DNA of 64,000 nucleotides from Xanthobacteraceae bacterium (GTDB taxonomy: Bacteria; Pseudomonadota; Alphaproteobacteria; Rhizobiales; Xanthobacteraceae), in NCBI GenBank assembly GCA_031291445.1, contig JARLJA010000031.1:27634-91633 (forward strand), in the 5' to 3' direction. Below are positions 28,744 through 37,820 of the stretch, in pieces. The first letter of the stretch is position 1. Each line of letters opens with the position of its first letter. A program made the position numbers and the translations under genes. The notes below the pieces were generated by a model. That model worked only from the letters and a program-made list of their open reading frames with translations. It was not told the DNA's origin and did not search any database.

Positions 28744-30084
28744 ATGAAAACTAGCTTAAAGGCGCTTGTTGCTGCTGGAGGGGCTCTCGCCGCTCTGGGC
28801 ATGGCCATGACCACGACGCCTGCGCAAGCGCAGGGCAAGACCATCACGCTGTGCTGGGCGGCGTGGGATCCGGCCAACGCGCTGGTCGAACTGTCGAAGG
28901 ATTTCACCGCCAAGACCGGCATCGGCATGAAGTACGAGTTCGTGCCGTGGACCAACTATGCCGACCGCTTCCTCAACGAGCTCAACTCGCACGGCGCGCT
29001 GTGCGACCTCATCATCGGCGATTCGCAATGGATCGGCGGTGCCGCCGAAAACGGCCAGTACGTGAAGCTGAATGACTTCTTCAAGAAGGAAGGAATCAGC
29101 ATGGACGACTACATGCCGGCCACGGTCGTCGGATATTCCGAGTGGCCGAAGAACACGCCGAACTACTGGGCGCTGCCGGCCATGGGCGACGCCGTGGGCT
29201 GGACCTATCGCAAGGACTGGTTCGCCCGCCCCGAGATCCAGAAGGACTTCAAGGCCCAGTACGGCCGTGATCTCGCGGTGCCGAAGACGCTCGACGAACT
29301 CCACGACATCGCCAAGTTCTTCCAGGGCCGCGAGATCGACGGCAAGAAGGTCTATGGCGCGTCGATCTACACCGAGCGCGGCTCGGAAGGCATCACCATG
29401 GGTGTCTCGAACTATCTGTATGACTACGGCTTCAAATACGAGGACCCGAAGAAGCCCTATGCGATGGAGGGCTTCGTCAACTCGCCGGGCGCCGTCAAGG
29501 GGCTCGAAGCCTACAAGGAACTCTACAAGTGCTGCACGCCTCCCGGCGCGTCGAACTCCTACATGTCGGAGGGCCTCGACGCCTTCAAGTCGGGCCAGGT
29601 GGCGCTGCAGATGAACTTCTTCGCCTTCTTCCCCGGCCTCTACAAGGACCCCAACGTCGGCGGCGACAAGATCGGATTCTTCTCCAATCCCGCCGCCACG
29701 ACCCAGGCGACGCAGCTCGGCGGACAGGGCATCTCCGTCGTCTCCTACTCCAAGAACCAGAACGAAGCGCTACAGTACATCAAGTGGTTTTCGGGCGGCG
29801 ACGTGCAGAAGAAGTGGTGGGCGCTGGGCGGCTATTCCTGCGCCAAGTCGGTGCTCAACGATCCGGGCTTCCCGAACAGCGCGCCGTTCGCCGGCGAGTT
29901 CCTGAAGTCCATGGGCATGGTCGTCGACTTCTGGGCCGAACCTTCCTACGCGCAGCTCCTGCAGGCCGAACAGAAGCGGGTACATGACTACGTCGTGGCC
30001 GACAAGGGCACGGCGAAGGACGCGCTCGACGGCCTGGTGAAGGACTGGCAGGCGATCTTCAAGGAAGAAGGCAAGAAATTCTAA
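28744..30084 (+). CDS. ABC transporter extracellular solute-binding protein (family 1)
   Basis: Signal peptide MKTSLKALVAAGGALAALGMAMTTTPAQAQ and a family-1 SBP fold. Confidence 0.85.
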   Translation: MKTSLKALVAAGGALAALGMAMTTTPAQAQGKTITLCWAAWDPANALVELSKDFTAKTGIGMKYEFVPWTNYADRFLNELNSHGALCDLIIGDSQWIGGAAENGQYVKLNDFFKKEGISMDDYMPATVVGYSEWPKNTPNYWALPAMGDAVGWTYRKDWFARPEIQKDFKAQYGRDLAVPKTLDELHDIAKFFQGREIDGKKVYGASIYTERGSEGITMGVSNYLYDYGFKYEDPKKPYAMEGFVNSPGAVKGLEAYKELYKCCTPPGASNSYMSEGLDAFKSGQVALQMNFFAFFPGLYKDPNVGGDKIGFFSNPAATTQATQLGGQGISVVSYSKNQNEALQYIKWFSGGDVQKKWWALGGYSCAKSVLNDPGFPNSAPFAGEFLKSMGMVVDFWAEPSYAQLLQAEQKRVHDYVVADKGTAKDALDGLVKDWQAIFKEEGKKF

Positions 30085-30092
30085 ACAGACGA

Positions 30093-30126
30093 TCGCCCGG
30101 GGCGCGCCGACCCGCGCCCCGGGCGA
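30093..30126 (+). terminator. intercistronic GC-rich hairpin after the SBP gene
   Basis: Perfect 14-bp stem TCGCCCGGGGCGCG-CCGACC-CGCGCCCCGGGCGA. Confidence 0.6.
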
Positions 30127-30203
30127 CTTCTTACCGGTACGGAAACGCGTCACTTATCCCGGCACCAGCCGATCGCGTCGGGACCCAAGGATCAACCAGC
30201 GTC

Positions 30204-31163
30204 ATGAACGAATTGAGCGCCTCATCGCGGATCGCCTACCCGGCTGCGGCCGCGCAGCCCCGGGTGACGCATCGCCTGCGCGGGCTGTCGGATCGCGCGC
30301 TGGCGTGGCTCTTCATCACGCCGACGATCCTGCTGCTGCTGGCGATCAACATCTTTCCGCTGATCTGGACGATCTACCTGTCGTTCACCAACTATCGGGC
30401 CAATCGCGCCAATGTTCCGACCCGATGGCTGGGACTGGACTGGTACCAGTCGATCCTGACCGATCCGGACATCTGGGCAGCGATGCAGGTGACGGCGCAT
30501 TTCGTCATCTGGACGGTCATCATCGAGACCGTCCTCGGCTTCGGCCTCGCGTTCCTGATCGACAAGAAATTCCGCGGCCACGGCGCATGGACCACGATCA
30601 TCCTGCTGCCGATGATGCTGTCGCCGGCGGTGGTCGGCAATTTCTGGACCTTCCTGTACCAGCCCCAGATCGGCCTGTTCAACTACGTGATCGGCTTCGT
30701 CTTCGGCCGCGCCCCGTCGTCGTTCCAGATGCTGGGCGACGTGACGCTGAGCCCCTGGGCCATCGTGATCGTCGACGCCTGGATGTGGACGCCCTACGTG
30801 ATGCTGATCTGCCTGGCCGGCCTGCGCTCGATCCCGGACTACATCTACGAGGCCGCCGAGGTCGACCGCGCCTCGAAGTTGCGGCAGTTCTGGTCGATCA
30901 CGCTGCCGATGGCGCTGCCCTTCATCATGCTGGCGGTGCTGTTCCGCGGCATCGAGAACTTCAAGATGTTCGACATGGTCAACCTGCTGACCGGCGGCGG
31001 CCCGGGCTCCACCACGGAAGTCGCCTCGATCACGCTCAAGCGCGCCGCCTTCGAAAGCTGGCGCACCGGCTATTCCTCGGCCTTCGCGATCATCCTGTTC
31101 GTGACCGTGTTCGGCCTCGCCAACATCTATGTCAAAGCGCTGAACCGGGTGAAGAGCCGATGA
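30204..31163 (+). CDS. ABC transporter permease
   Basis: Carbohydrate-type permease; EAAEVDRASKLRQFWSITLPMALPFI. Confidence 0.9.
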   Translation: MNELSASSRIAYPAAAAQPRVTHRLRGLSDRALAWLFITPTILLLLAINIFPLIWTIYLSFTNYRANRANVPTRWLGLDWYQSILTDPDIWAAMQVTAHFVIWTVIIETVLGFGLAFLIDKKFRGHGAWTTIILLPMMLSPAVVGNFWTFLYQPQIGLFNYVIGFVFGRAPSSFQMLGDVTLSPWAIVIVDAWMWTPYVMLICLAGLRSIPDYIYEAAEVDRASKLRQFWSITLPMALPFIMLAVLFRGIENFKMFDMVNLLTGGGPGSTTEVASITLKRAAFESWRTGYSSAFAIILFVTVFGLANIYVKALNRVKSR

Positions 31164-32107
31164 CCGTCGCCGCCCATTCCGTCGTCGACCCGACGCCCCG
31201 CACGCGACGCTTCGCCGGCGCGCTGGTGATCGTCTACGCCGTCATCACCATGATCCCGCTCGCCTGGATCTTCCTCACCTCGTTCAAGTCACCGGACGAC
31301 GCGATTTCCTATCCGCCGAAGATCATCTTCCAGCCCTCCCTCGAGGGATACTGCAATCTCTTCACCACCCGCTCGCGCCAGACGCCGGACTTCATCCAGA
31401 CGCTGGGCCCACCGCAGGGAATGTGCGACGACATCGCCCGCAGCCGCAACATGGTCATCGCCGGCCCGTCGAACTACCTGCCGCGCTTCGTCAATTCGCT
31501 GATCATCGCGTTCGGCTCGACGGTGCTGGCGGTGGCGCTGGGCACGCTGTCGGCCTACGGCTTCTCGCGCTTCCGCGTCCCCTTGAAGGAAGACCTCCTG
31601 TTCTTCATCCTGTCCACCAGGATGATGCCGCCGATCGCAGTCGCGATCCCGATCTACCTGATGTACCGCGCCGTCGGGCTCTCGGACACGCGGCTCGGAA
31701 TGATCCTGCTCTATACCTCGGTCAACGTCTCGCTCGCGGTGTGGCTGCTGAAGGGCTTCATCGACGAGATTCCCCGCGAGTACGAGGAGGCGGCGATGAT
31801 CGACGGTTACACCCGTTTCCAGGCCTTCGTGCGGGTGGTGCTGCCGCAGGCCACCACCGGCATCGCCGCCACCGCGATCTTCTGCCTGATCTTCGCCTGG
31901 AACGAGTATGCCTTCGCGGTGCTGCTGACGTCGGGCAACGCGCAGACGTCGCCGCCGTTCATCCCGATCATCATCGGCGAAGGCGGCCAGGACTGGCCGG
32001 CGGTCGCCGCCGGCACCACGTTGTTCCTGGTTCCCATCGTGGTATTCACGGTACTTCTCCGCAAGCATCTGCTGCGCGGCATCACCTTCGGAGCGGTGCG
32101 CAAATGA
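31160..32107 (+). CDS. ABC transporter permease
   Basis: EYEEAAMIDGYTRFQAFVRVVLPQATTGIAA (EAA loop). ATG overlaps the previous gene's stop by 4 nt. Confidence 0.9.
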   Translation: MTVAAHSVVDPTPRTRRFAGALVIVYAVITMIPLAWIFLTSFKSPDDAISYPPKIIFQPSLEGYCNLFTTRSRQTPDFIQTLGPPQGMCDDIARSRNMVIAGPSNYLPRFVNSLIIAFGSTVLAVALGTLSAYGFSRFRVPLKEDLLFFILSTRMMPPIAVAIPIYLMYRAVGLSDTRLGMILLYTSVNVSLAVWLLKGFIDEIPREYEEAAMIDGYTRFQAFVRVVLPQATTGIAATAIFCLIFAWNEYAFAVLLTSGNAQTSPPFIPIIIGEGGQDWPAVAAGTTLFLVPIVVFTVLLRKHLLRGITFGAVRK

Positions 32108-32316
32108 GCCTGGATGCCAGCCGGACCGCCGCGCGCCGCGGCATCATCGACAGGATTCTGCGCCGCGGCCCGCTGGAAGCCGCCGCCACCGCCATCATCG
32201 CCGCTGGCGTGGTGATGCTGATGCAGCCGCTGTCTCTGACGCTCTATTCATGGTCGTTCACCACGACGCTGTTCGGCACGGTGATGTTCATCATCGTCTC
32301 GAAGGTCAGGGATTGA
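32104..32316 (+). CDS. 70-aa two-TM protein
   Basis: MSLDASRTAARRGIIDRILRRGPLEAAATAIIAAGVVMLMQPLSLTLYSWSFTTTLFGTVMFIIVSKVRD; 4-nt overlap with the permease. Confidence 0.75.
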   Translation: MSLDASRTAARRGIIDRILRRGPLEAAATAIIAAGVVMLMQPLSLTLYSWSFTTTLFGTVMFIIVSKVRD

Positions 32317-32321
32317 CGGCC

Positions 32322-33419
32322 ATGGCGCAGATCAGGGTCGAAGCGCTCGACAAGTCCTTCGGGACCTTTCATGCGGTCAAGTCCGCCAACTTCACGGTGG
32401 AGGACGGCCAGTTCCTGTGCCTGCTCGGCCCCTCCGGCTGCGGCAAGACCACGACGCTGCGCATGATCGCGGGACTGGAATTGCCCACCTCCGGCACCAT
32501 CCGGCTCGGCGGCGAAGACGTCACCATGAACCGGGCCTCGGCGCGGGACATCGCCTTCGTGTTCCAGCTGTTCGCGCTGTACCCCCACATGAACGTGCGC
32601 AAGAACATCGGCTTTCCTCTCAAGTGCGAGGGTGTCGGCCAGGCCGAAATCGAGCGCCGCGTGGTCGAGGCGGCGCGGATCCTGCGCATCACCGAGTTGC
32701 TCGACAGCCCGGTCTCGGGCCTCGCCGGCGGCGACCGCCAGCGCGTCGCGCTCGGGCGCGCGATCGTGCGCAAGCCGAAGTGCTTTCTGATGGACGAGCC
32801 ACTGGGCGCGCTCGACACCGAAATGCGGGACGCCATGATCCGCGAATTGCGGGCGCTGCACGACCGGCTCGGTGCGACCACGGTCTACGTCACCCACGAC
32901 CAGCTCGAGGCCATGGCGATGGCCGACACCATCGCGGTGATGAACCACGGCGTGGTCGAGCAGGTCGCCAGTCCGCGCGACATCTACGACCGGCCGGCGT
33001 CGCTGTTCGTCGCCGACTTCATCGGCTCGCCGCCGATGAATTTCCTGCCGTTCCGCGGCGGCCTGGCCACAGGCGCGCAAGTCATCCGGCTCGGCGAACG
33101 CGAGGTCGCCATTCCCACTGCCCGCGAGGCCCTGCCGGACAGCGATCTTGTCCTCGGGGTCAGGCCCGAGCACGTGCGTTTCACCGATCGCGGCATGGTG
33201 CGGGGCGAGGTCTACGGGGCGGAGTACCTCGGCACGACCCAGATCGTCACCGTGACGACGCGCTACGGCGCGCTGAAGGCCCGGACCCCCGCGCACCTGA
33301 CTTTCCGGACCGGCGAAACCGTCGGATTGGACTTCCGGCCCGACACGCTGTCGATTTTCGACAAGGCATCCGGCCGGGCGATTCGCACCGCGCTGCACGA
33401 GGGAGGCGCTCATGGCTGA
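32322..33419 (+). CDS. ABC transporter ATP-binding protein
   Basis: Walker A GPSGCGKTT, VSGLAGGDRQRVALGRA, Walker B CFLMDEPLGALD. Confidence 0.92.
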   Translation: MAQIRVEALDKSFGTFHAVKSANFTVEDGQFLCLLGPSGCGKTTTLRMIAGLELPTSGTIRLGGEDVTMNRASARDIAFVFQLFALYPHMNVRKNIGFPLKCEGVGQAEIERRVVEAARILRITELLDSPVSGLAGGDRQRVALGRAIVRKPKCFLMDEPLGALDTEMRDAMIRELRALHDRLGATTVYVTHDQLEAMAMADTIAVMNHGVVEQVASPRDIYDRPASLFVADFIGSPPMNFLPFRGGLATGAQVIRLGEREVAIPTAREALPDSDLVLGVRPEHVRFTDRGMVRGEVYGAEYLGTTQIVTVTTRYGALKARTPAHLTFRTGETVGLDFRPDTLSIFDKASGRAIRTALHEGGAHG

Positions 33420-34431
33420 GGTCGAGATCCGGGCGGTGTCAAAGGCCTTCAAGTCGCGAACCGGAACCACGCAGGCCGTCAGCGGGCTGTCGCTGACCAT
33501 CGGCCACGGCGAATTCGTCGCGCTGCTGGGACCGACCGGCGCCGGCAAGACCACGACGCTGCGCCTCGTCGCCGGGCTGGAGGCGCCGGACAACGGCTCG
33601 ATCCGGATCGACGGCCGCGACGTCACCGGAGAGGCTCCGGCCGATCGCGACGTCGCCTTCGTCTTCCAGCAATATTCGCTCTATCCCCACCTCACCGTGT
33701 TCGAGAACATGGCCTTCGCGCTGCGCGCGCCGACCCGCCGCGTGCCGGAGGCCGAGATCCGCGCCAAGGTGGAGCAGGTCGCGCGCCTGCTCCACATCGA
33801 AGCCAAGCTGAACAACAAGGCCACGCAACTGTCGGGCGGCCAGATGCAGCGGGTGGCGATCGGGCGAGCCCTGGTGCGCTCGCCCGCGATCTACCTGATG
33901 GATGAGCCGCTCTCCTCGCTGGACGCCAAGCTGCGGGGCGAGATGCGCCTCGAGCTGAAGCGCATCCAGACCGACCTCGGCGCGACCATCCTCTATGTCA
34001 CCCACGACCAGACCGAGGCCATGACCATGGCTTCCCGCATCGGCGTGATCGAGGCCGGGCGGCTGATGCAGATCGGGACGCCGCGCGAGATCTACGAGAA
34101 CCCGGTCAACGCCTATGTCGCGGCGCGGCTCGGCCAGCCCGCCATCAACCTGCTGCCGGCCGACATCTTCGCTGGTGTACCGCACGGCGCCCGAACCATC
34201 GGCGCCCGGACCGAGCACCTGACCATCGCCCGCGGCGGCGGCGCGGTATGCGCCACCGTCACGCGGATCGAGCATCTCGGCGACCAGAGCTATCTCCACC
34301 TCGATCTCGGCGGCCAGCCGGTGGTAACGCTGTCGGATCCCGAGGCGGAGCTTCGTGCGGGAGACGCGGTATCGCTCGGGCTCAGAAATCCGCTGTTCTT
34401 CGATGCGGCTGGCAGGAGGCTCGCGGCATGA
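33412..34431 (+). CDS. ABC transporter ATP-binding protein
   Basis: GPTGAGKTT, LSGGQMQRVAIGRA, IYLMDEPLSSLD. Confidence 0.92.
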   Translation: MAEVEIRAVSKAFKSRTGTTQAVSGLSLTIGHGEFVALLGPTGAGKTTTLRLVAGLEAPDNGSIRIDGRDVTGEAPADRDVAFVFQQYSLYPHLTVFENMAFALRAPTRRVPEAEIRAKVEQVARLLHIEAKLNNKATQLSGGQMQRVAIGRALVRSPAIYLMDEPLSSLDAKLRGEMRLELKRIQTDLGATILYVTHDQTEAMTMASRIGVIEAGRLMQIGTPREIYENPVNAYVAARLGQPAINLLPADIFAGVPHGARTIGARTEHLTIARGGGAVCATVTRIEHLGDQSYLHLDLGGQPVVTLSDPEAELRAGDAVSLGLRNPLFFDAAGRRLAA

Positions 34432-35042
34432 CGTTCGACCGGGCCGCCAAAGAACGACTGGTGCAGGCGCTTGCGGCGCCGATGATCGCGCACGCCGACG
34501 AACTGACCAGCCTCGACCAGGCGATCGGCGACGGCGACCACGGACTGAACATGAAGCGGGGCTTCGAGGCGGTGCTCGCCATGCTGCCCGGCGTTGCCGA
34601 CAAGTCGGCGCCGGAGATGTTCAAGGCGATCGGCATGACGCTGGTGATGAAGGTCGGCGGCGCTTCCGGGCCCCTGGTCGGCACCTTCTTCATGGAGTTC
34701 GGCAAGTCGCTTCCGGACGCGCCGTCGCGCGCCGACCTGGTTGCGGCGGCGGACAAGGCCATCGTCGCGGTCAAGGCCCGCGGGCGCTCGGACGCGGGGC
34801 AGAAGACCCTGCTCGACGTCCTCGTGCCGGTGCACGAGGTCCTTGCGGGAGGCGGCGACGGCGCGGCGATCGCGGCCGCGGCCGCGGACGCCGCCGAACG
34901 CACCATCCCGATGCTCGCCATCCGCGGCCGGGCATCGTTTCTCGGCGAACGTTCCATCGGTCACATGGATCCGGGCTCGCGCTCGACCTCCCTGCTGATC
35001 GTCGCGGCTGTCAAGGCACTGGAATTCGAGGCAGGTTCATGA
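34428..35042 (+). CDS. dhaL: dihydroxyacetone kinase subunit DhaL
   Basis: LDQAIGDGDHGLNMKRGFEAV, GGASGPLVGTFFMEFG. Confidence 0.9.
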   Translation: MTFDRAAKERLVQALAAPMIAHADELTSLDQAIGDGDHGLNMKRGFEAVLAMLPGVADKSAPEMFKAIGMTLVMKVGGASGPLVGTFFMEFGKSLPDAPSRADLVAAADKAIVAVKARGRSDAGQKTLLDVLVPVHEVLAGGGDGAAIAAAAADAAERTIPMLAIRGRASFLGERSIGHMDPGSRSTSLLIVAAVKALEFEAGS

Positions 35043-35440
35043 GCAGTTCAAACTCCGCCAACGTCGGAATCGTGATCGTTTCACATTCCATCAAGATCGC
35101 CGAGGGCGCGGCGGATATGGTGCGTCAGATGGTCGGCAACGCGGTTCCGCTCGGCTGGACCGGCGGCGACGTCGACGGGGGATTGGGGACGAACGTCGCC
35201 GGGATTTTGGCGGCGATCGACGCCGCCTGGTCGCCGGCCGGCGTGGCGATCCTGGTCGATCTGGGTGGAGCGGAGACCAATTCGGAAATGGCTGTGGAGA
35301 TGCTGCCCGACGACCGGCGCGCCCGCGTCGTGGTCTGCAATGCCCCTGTCGTCGAAGGGGCGGTGATCGCGGCGACGGAGGCCTCCGGCGGCTCGTCGCT
35401 GTCTGCAGTCAAGCGCAGCGCGGAGGAACTCTATGCATGA
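35039..35440 (+). CDS. dhaM: phosphotransfer subunit DhaM (EIIA-Man type)
   Basis: VGIVIVSHSIKIAEGAADMVRQM (active His), GTNVAGILAAID, ILVDLGGAETNSEMA. Confidence 0.9.
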   Translation: MSSSNSANVGIVIVSHSIKIAEGAADMVRQMVGNAVPLGWTGGDVDGGLGTNVAGILAAIDAAWSPAGVAILVDLGGAETNSEMAVEMLPDDRRARVVVCNAPVVEGAVIAATEASGGSSLSAVKRSAEELYA

Positions 35441-35747
35441 TGCCAACGCCAGCCGAGCGGCGGAAACGTTCATGCCGCTGACGGCCTCGGCGGTTCTCGT
35501 CAATCCGGTCGGTCTTCACGCGCGGCCTTCGGTCAAGCTCACGCAATGTGCGAAAAGCTTCGCATCGAAGATCGAGATCGCGCTGGCGGCCGATGGGCCA
35601 TGGACCGACGCCAAGAGCCCCGTGAAGGTCATGCGGGTGAAGGCGCCGCAGGGTGCGACCTTGCACTTCCGCGTCACCGGCGCCGACGGCGAGACCGCCC
35701 TCGCCGCCCTGCTGGCGCTGGTGCACGACGGATTCGGCGAGGGCTGA
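35433..35747 (+). CDS. HPr family phosphocarrier
   Basis: VNPVGLHARPSVKL (His-15 motif). Confidence 0.9.
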   Translation: MHDANASRAAETFMPLTASAVLVNPVGLHARPSVKLTQCAKSFASKIEIALAADGPWTDAKSPVKVMRVKAPQGATLHFRVTGADGETALAALLALVHDGFGEG

Positions 35748-35750
35748 CCG

Positions 35751-37349
35751 GTGGCCGAGATCCGCCTCACCGGCCGCACCGCTTCACCGGGCCTTGCGCT
35801 GGGTCCGTTCACGGTGCTGGCAACCGCGGTTGCGGCCCGGACCGAGACCGGCGATCCCGCACAGGAGACGGCGGCGTTGCTGGCGGCGATCGAAGCGGCC
35901 ACCGCGGAGCTTGCCGACCTCGTCGCGACGGTTGAGGGCGACGCCGCGGACATCCTCGAATTCCAGGTCGCGATGCTGGGAGACGACGCGCTGGCGGAAG
36001 GCGCCTTCGACGCGATCACCGCCGGCATTCCCGCCGATCACGCCTGGCGCGCGGCGCTCGACGCCGAGATCGCGGACTATGGCGCGGCGGACGACGAGCA
36101 TTTCCGGGCCCGCACCGCCGACCTCGTCGACATCCGCGACCGCGTGCTGGCGCAGCTGAACGGCGTGGACCGGGCCGCGGCGATCCCCGCGGGCGCGATC
36201 GTCGCCTGCGACGACATTTCGCCCTCTGCCTTTCTCGCCGCCGACTGGAGCGGCGGCGGCGCGCTGGCACTGGCGTCGGGCTCGCCGTCCTCGCACGTCG
36301 CGATGCTGGCGCGTGCGCGGGGCGCGCCCATGGTGGTCGGGCTCGGCCCGCTGTCGTGGGAGGGGCGGATACCGGCCACGGCCCTGGTCGACGGCGATGC
36401 CGGGACCGTCATCCTCGACCCCGAGCCGGAGACACGCCGCCATTTCGAACAGCGCATGGCCGCGGCGGCAGCCGCGCGGGCCGCCGCCGAGGCCGACAGC
36501 ACCAAACCCGCCATCACGGCGGACGGCCGGCGCATCGCGGTGCTGCTCAACGTCGCCGCTCCCGAGGAGCTTGCCGGCCTCGATCCCGCGATCTGCGACG
36601 GCATCGGGCTGGTACGCACCGAATTCCTGTTCGAGGCCTCGCGCGGCCTGCCCGACGAGGACACTCAATACGCCGTCTACCGCCGGATCCTGGACTGGGC
36701 TGCCGGGCGGCCGGTGACGATCCGCACCCTCGACGCCGGCGGCGACAAGCCGATCCCCGGCCTGACGGTCGATCGCGAGAGCAACCCGTTTCTCGGAGTG
36801 CGCGGCATCCGCCTGTCGCTGGCGCGACCGGACGTGTTCCGCGTCCAGCTGCGCGCGCTGGCGCGGGCGGCGGCGCACGGAGTTCTCAAGGTGATGCTGC
36901 CGATGGTCGCGGTGCCTGCGGAATTGGCCGCCGCCGCGGCGCTCCTCGATGCCGAGATCGGAGCACTAGAGGCGAGCGGCATCGCCTGCGCCCGGCCGCC
37001 GCTCGGCATCATGGTCGAGGTCCCGGCGGCCGCGCTTCGCGCCGAGGATTTCGCCGCCGCGTTCTATTCGATCGGCTCGAACGACCTGACCCAGTACACC
37101 ATGGCGGCGGCACGCGACATCGGCGCGGTCGCCGACCTCAACGACACCGGAAATCCCGCGGTGCTGGCGTTGATCGCCCGCACCGTCGAGGTCGGCCGCG
37201 CCCGCGGCGTCGAGGTCTCGCTCTGCGGCGACGCCGGCGCCGACACGCGCCTGACCACCGCGCTGTTGGCGACTGGACTCACGACTTTTTCGGTGGCACC
37301 GGTTGCGGTTGCGCAGCTCAAGGCAGCCATTGCAACGGTGAACCGATGA
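35751..37349 (+). CDS. ptsI: PEP-protein phosphotransferase (Enzyme I)
   Basis: GSPSSHVAMLARARGAPMVVGLG (active His), DGIGLVRTEFLF, GSNDLTQYTMAAARD. GTG start. Confidence 0.9.
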   Translation: MAEIRLTGRTASPGLALGPFTVLATAVAARTETGDPAQETAALLAAIEAATAELADLVATVEGDAADILEFQVAMLGDDALAEGAFDAITAGIPADHAWRAALDAEIADYGAADDEHFRARTADLVDIRDRVLAQLNGVDRAAAIPAGAIVACDDISPSAFLAADWSGGGALALASGSPSSHVAMLARARGAPMVVGLGPLSWEGRIPATALVDGDAGTVILDPEPETRRHFEQRMAAAAAARAAAEADSTKPAITADGRRIAVLLNVAAPEELAGLDPAICDGIGLVRTEFLFEASRGLPDEDTQYAVYRRILDWAAGRPVTIRTLDAGGDKPIPGLTVDRESNPFLGVRGIRLSLARPDVFRVQLRALARAAAHGVLKVMLPMVAVPAELAAAAALLDAEIGALEASGIACARPPLGIMVEVPAAALRAEDFAAAFYSIGSNDLTQYTMAAARDIGAVADLNDTGNPAVLALIARTVEVGRARGVEVSLCGDAGADTRLTTALLATGLTTFSVAPVAVAQLKAAIATVNR

Positions 37350-37777
37350 AAGACGATGCGAAGCTGGATTCGCACGGCCGCGTCGACAAGAACGTCGCGG
37401 ACTACAAGACCATCCTGCGGCAGGTGCTCGACAACCGGCCATCCGGCACCCGGCTCAAGCTCGCCGCGGCGCTGGGCAAGAACCGCTCCTTCGTCACCCA
37501 GATCACCAACCCGGCCTACCTGGTGCCGATACCGGCCAAGCACGTGGCGATCATTTTCGAGGTTTGCCACCTGTCCGCCAGCGAGCGGGCGGCGTTCCTC
37601 GACGCCTACGGCCGCGCGCATCCCGGGCGGCTGCGCGCGCCCCACCGCGAGGCGCACACCCGCAGTATCACCGTGACCGTGCCGGATCTCGGCGACGACA
37701 AGAAGAACCAGGCGCTCGAGCAGCTCGTGGTCGATTTCGCCGCGAGGCTGGCACGTTTCGCGGAGAGCATCGGGTAG
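37346..37777 (+). CDS. HTH-like small protein in PTS operon
   Basis: LKLAAALGKNRSFVTQITNPAYLVPIPAKHVAIIFEVC is HTH-like. Start overlaps the EI stop. Confidence 0.55.
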   Translation: MKDDAKLDSHGRVDKNVADYKTILRQVLDNRPSGTRLKLAAALGKNRSFVTQITNPAYLVPIPAKHVAIIFEVCHLSASERAAFLDAYGRAHPGRLRAPHREAHTRSITVTVPDLGDDKKNQALEQLVVDFAARLARFAESIG

Positions 37778-37820
37778 GAAGCCTGACAGCCCAACACCAC
37801 CAAAGATCGGGAGGAATCTC

